From Abiotrophia sp965245735 (lineage in GTDB: Bacteria; Bacillota; Bacilli; Lactobacillales; Aerococcaceae), in NCBI GenBank assembly GCA_965245735.1, contig CBDFAX010000045.1:1-8121 (forward strand): a stretch of 8,121 nucleotides of DNA. The letters are read 5' to 3'. The notes under the pieces were generated by a model. That model was not told the DNA's origin. It did no database searches and worked only from the letters and a program-made list of their open reading frames with translations. Below are positions 5,941 to 8,121 of the stretch, piece by piece (within the stretch, counting starts at the first letter, position 1; each line of letters begins with the position of its first letter). The position numbers were made by a program, and so were the translations under genes.

Positions 5941-5982
5941 GTAAGAGGTTTAACAATTGTAAATATAGAAAGTAGGGGGACA

Positions 5983-6006
5983 ATGGGGGATTTTAAGGGA
6001 AATTAG
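5983..6006 (+). other. Possible 7-residue leader reading frame upstream of hsdM
   Basis: In the predicted hsdM leader, ATG at 5983 opens a frame reading MGDFKGN before TAG. A GGGGG run (5975-5979) could act as a ribosome binding site, but it is only 3 bases from the ATG and not a standard match. No hairpin pair suggesting attenuation is evident. This is listed as a possibility only. Confidence 0.15.
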
Positions 6007-6051
6007 CGTAAGTGATTAAGAAAAGTAATGAAAAATAAAGGAGGCCTAAGA

Positions 6052-7560
6052 ATGGCTGAAAAAGATAATACGAAAATTGGATTTGAGAAGCAGATTTGGG
6101 ATGCAGCATGTGTCTTGTGGGGGCATATTCCTGCCACAGAGTACAGAAAAGTAATTGTAGGACTTATCTTCCTCCGCTATATTTCTAGCGCTTTTGAAAA
6201 ACGTTATGATGAGCTATTAGCTGAAGGAGATGGATTTGAGAATGACCGCGATGCCTACGCGGAGGAAAATGTTTTCTTCGTTCCGGAAGAGGCACGGTGG
6301 AGTACAATTGCATCTGCCTCCCGCACTCCTGAGATTGGTCAAGTAATTGATGATGCGATGAGAGCAATTGAGAGAGAAAATCCAAGCTTAAAAAATGTGC
6401 TGCCTAAGAATTACGCTAGCCCTGATTTGGACAAACGTGTGCTAGGTGAAGTTGTTGATTTATTCACTAATGAAGTCAAAATGGATGGAACAGAAGCAAG
6501 TAAGGATTTATTAGGTAGAACCTATGAATACTGTATTGCTCAATTTGCCTCTTATGAAGGCACCAAGGGTGGTGAATTCTATACACCTTCTAGCATCGTT
6601 AAAACAATAGTTTCCATACTCAAGCCATTCGATAACTGCCGCGTCTATGATCCATGTTGTGGGAGTGGCGGTATGTTTGTTCAGAGTGAGAAATTCATTG
6701 AGGAACATAGCGGCAAGCGGGGAAGTATTTCTGTTTATGGTCAAGAATCTAATCCGGATACTTGGAAGATGGCCAAAATGAATATGGCTATCAGAGGGAT
6801 TGAAGCGAACCTTGGTGACTACCATGCGGATACTTTCTTCAATGACCTCCATAAGACTTTAAAGGCTGACTTTATTATGGCTAACCCTCCTTTCAACCTA
6901 TCTAACTGGGGACAAGATAAATTAAAAGAGGATGTTCGTTGGAAATACGGTACGCCACCGGCAGGAAATGCCAACTATGCCTGGATACAACATATGATTC
7001 ACCACTTAGCTCCTAATGGGAAAATCGGCTTAGTGCTTGCCAATGGGGCATTATCTTCTCAATCTTCTGGAGAAGGCGAGATTCGAAAAAAAATCATTGA
7101 AGCTGATCTTGTAGAAGGAATCGTTGCTTTGCCAACTCAACTCTTTTATAGTGTGACTATCCCTGTAACACTGTGGTTTATTAGTAAAAACAAGAAACAA
7201 AAAGGGAAAACTCTGTTTGTTGATGCGCGAAATATGGGTTATATGGTTGACCGTCGGCATAGAGATTTTAGTGAAGATGATATAGATTTATTAGCAAAAA
7301 CCTTTGAAGATTTTCAAAATGGTAATTTGGAAGAAAAGAGAGGTTTTTCTGCAATTGCTGCGCTAGACGACATTAAGAAACATGATTATATCCTTACGCC
7401 AGGAAGATACGTCGGAATTGAAGAGCAGGAGGAGGATGGAGAGCCATTCGAAGAAAAAATGGCACGTCTGACAACTGAACTCTCTGAGATGTTCCAAAAG
7501 TCTCGTGAATTAGAAGAGGAAATTCGTCAAAAATTGGGGGCGATAGGATATGACATCTAA
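6052..7560 (+). CDS. hsdM: Type I restriction-modification system, DNA methyltransferase subunit HsdM
   Basis: HsdM is the adenine-N6 methyltransferase subunit of a type I system. It works with HsdS (M2S1) to methylate host DNA, and with HsdR for restriction. The 502 residues match the family length. An N-terminal helical HsdM_N domain (about 8-140; FEKQIWDAACVLWGHIP, 11-27) precedes GGEFYTPS (173-180), the S-adenosylmethionine-binding motif I DPCCGSGGMF (200-209) and the catalytic motif IV NPPF (278-281), so the enzyme looks intact. The C-terminal helices (about 465-498) are those that usually contact HsdS. ATG 6052 is chosen because AAAGGAGG (6037-6044) sits 7 bases upstream. The earlier in-frame ATG at 6028 would overlap no ribosome binding site and put this one inside the gene. 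The stop overlaps the hsdS start by 11 bases. The coding sequence is more AT-rich than the methionine genes, which fits a transferred locus. Confidence 0.96.
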   Translation: MAEKDNTKIGFEKQIWDAACVLWGHIPATEYRKVIVGLIFLRYISSAFEKRYDELLAEGDGFENDRDAYAEENVFFVPEEARWSTIASASRTPEIGQVIDDAMRAIERENPSLKNVLPKNYASPDLDKRVLGEVVDLFTNEVKMDGTEASKDLLGRTYEYCIAQFASYEGTKGGEFYTPSSIVKTIVSILKPFDNCRVYDPCCGSGGMFVQSEKFIEEHSGKRGSISVYGQESNPDTWKMAKMNMAIRGIEANLGDYHADTFFNDLHKTLKADFIMANPPFNLSNWGQDKLKEDVRWKYGTPPAGNANYAWIQHMIHHLAPNGKIGLVLANGALSSQSSGEGEIRKKIIEADLVEGIVALPTQLFYSVTIPVTLWFISKNKKQKGKTLFVDARNMGYMVDRRHRDFSEDDIDLLAKTFEDFQNGNLEEKRGFSAIAALDDIKKHDYILTPGRYVGIEEQEEDGEPFEEKMARLTTELSEMFQKSRELEEEIRQKLGAIGYDI

Positions 7561-8121
7561 GTGGACAGTTAGAAAATTATCAGATATAGCAGTCATAAAT
7601 CCAAGGGAAAGTCTCCCAAAGGGGACATTGGCGAAGAAAGTACCTATGGATAAATTAGCTCCATTTTGCAGAGATATCCCCGATTATATTTTTGAAGAGT
7701 ATCATGGTGGGGCAAAATTTAGGAATGGCGATACAATAATGGCCCGCATTACGCCGTGTTTAGAAAATGGTAAGATAGCAAAGGTTGGAGTTTTAGATAA
7801 AGGTGAAATTGGTTTTGGGTCTACAGAATATTTAGTATTTCGAGCTATAGAGGGAATTAGTGATAGTGATTATTTATACTATTTAATATGTAGTCCGATA
7901 GTCCGTTTTCCAGCAATAAAATCAATGGTAGGTTCATCGGGTCGACAAAGAGTACAAAAGGATGTTGTTGCTAATCTTGAGATTCAGGTGCCTCCTATTG
8001 AAGAACAAAGAAGGATAGGAGCTCTGCTAAAATATTTTGATGATAGAATTCAATTGAATACTGCAATAAACAATAATTTAGAAGAACTAGCTCAAGTTTA
8101 TTTCAATAAATTATTTATTGC
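7550..8121 (+). CDS. hsdS: Type I restriction-modification system, specificity subunit HsdS (3' end beyond window)
   Basis: HsdS chooses the DNA target of the type I complex. The frame opens at ATG 7550 inside the end of hsdM (11-base overlap, translationally coupled, weak ribosome binding site) and runs 190 codons to the window edge without a stop. Residues 1-145 form one target recognition domain: KWTVRKLSDIAVINPR (4-19), FRNGDTIMARITPCLENGK (57-75) and GFGSTEYLVFRA (88-99). A domain end, GSSGRQRVQKDVV (128-140), then leads into VPPIEEQRRIGALLKYFDD (147-165) and the conserved helical region (about 160-188). A full HsdS has a second recognition domain and helix, expected just past the edge, so whether the gene is whole or a half-size subunit cannot be told. 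It is very AT-rich (17 G+C of 60 in line 7861-7920). The target sequence cannot be read from the protein. Confidence 0.93.
   Translation, partial: MTSKWTVRKLSDIAVINPRESLPKGTLAKKVPMDKLAPFCRDIPDYIFEEYHGGAKFRNGDTIMARITPCLENGKIAKVGVLDKGEIGFGSTEYLVFRAIEGISDSDYLYYLICSPIVRFPAIKSMVGSSGRQRVQKDVVANLEIQVPPIEEQRRIGALLKYFDDRIQLNTAINNNLEELAQVYFNKLFI

Larger units (their letters stand above)
5467..6051. other. Gene-free spacer between lysR and hsdM with a sharp composition change
   Basis: No believable gene is present. The first part (to about 5830) is GC-rich: 39 of 60 bases in line 5641-5700. It holds the TTAG repeat, the lysR terminator and several inverted repeats: GGAGCC/GGCTCC (5638-5643, 5657-5662), AGCCAGC/GCTGGCT (5663-5669, 5691-5697) and GGCCAG/CTGGCC (5738-5743, 5749-5754). 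A GGCCGGCC palindrome lies at 5813-5820. From about 5830 the sequence turns very AT-rich (14 G+C of 60 in line 5881-5940) and carries the hsdM promoter and leader. A 62-codon plus-strand frame at 5503-5691 crosses the terminator and has no coding character. Confidence 0.6.

Noticed and set aside
6028..6051. Earlier in-frame ATG that would lengthen HsdM by 8 residues
   Set aside because: The strong AAAGGAGG lies downstream of it and serves ATG 6052. The extra residues are not part of the family.
1..8121. CRISPR array, tRNA, rRNA or complete insertion sequence
   Set aside because: I saw no regularly spaced repeats with unique spacers, no tRNA-like cloverleaf and no transposase coding sequence on reading the window.

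Overview
The window reads as chromosomal DNA of a low-GC Gram-positive bacterium, most likely a member of the Lactobacillales. Evidence: strong AGGAGG-type ribosome binding sites, AT-rich promoters, a methionine-gene LysR regulator of the CmbR/FhuR/MetR type, and a motif resembling the streptococcal MET-box. A finer assignment (for example Aerococcaceae) is only a guess. The window is a core methionine locus with AT-rich accessory DNA on both sides.

Left flank (1-1270): bases 1-390 hold no intact gene. They contain a paired TTTGGTAGCT direct repeat with an 11-bp period, which resembles integrase arm sites, then a good stem-loop terminator and a weaker hairpin. Next come a ClbS/DfsB-type four-helix-bundle protein (391-933) and an unrecognised 60-residue single-pass membrane protein with its own promoter (1043-1225). 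A 12-bp hairpin (1239-1266) serves as a two-way terminator against the convergent metF.

Core (1278-5588): metE and metF form a minus-strand operon with 5 bases between the genes. MetF reduces methylene-tetrahydrofolate to methyl-tetrahydrofolate. MetE uses that methyl group to convert homocysteine to methionine without cobalamin. A LysR regulator is transcribed divergently. The short shared spacer carries a MET-box-like palindrome over the regulator's own promoter and a second, weaker copy next to metE. I see no riboswitch or T-box there. The simplest model is a homocysteine- or methionine-responsive regulator controlling metE-metF and itself.

Right flank (5467-8121): after lysR comes a gene-free stretch. 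Its first part is unusually GC-rich, with a TTAG tandem repeat, a terminator and several inverted repeats. Near 5830 the composition falls abruptly to very AT-rich, and a type I restriction-modification locus starts: hsdM (complete) and hsdS (overlapping hsdM by 11 bases and cut by the window edge). No hsdR is visible. The composition step suggests the RM locus was acquired beside the methionine genes.

The best leads are the MET-box regulatory spacer, the uncharacterised small membrane protein, the possible integration-site remnant at the left edge, and the composition step before the type I RM genes. I found no CRISPR array, tRNA, rRNA or complete mobile element.
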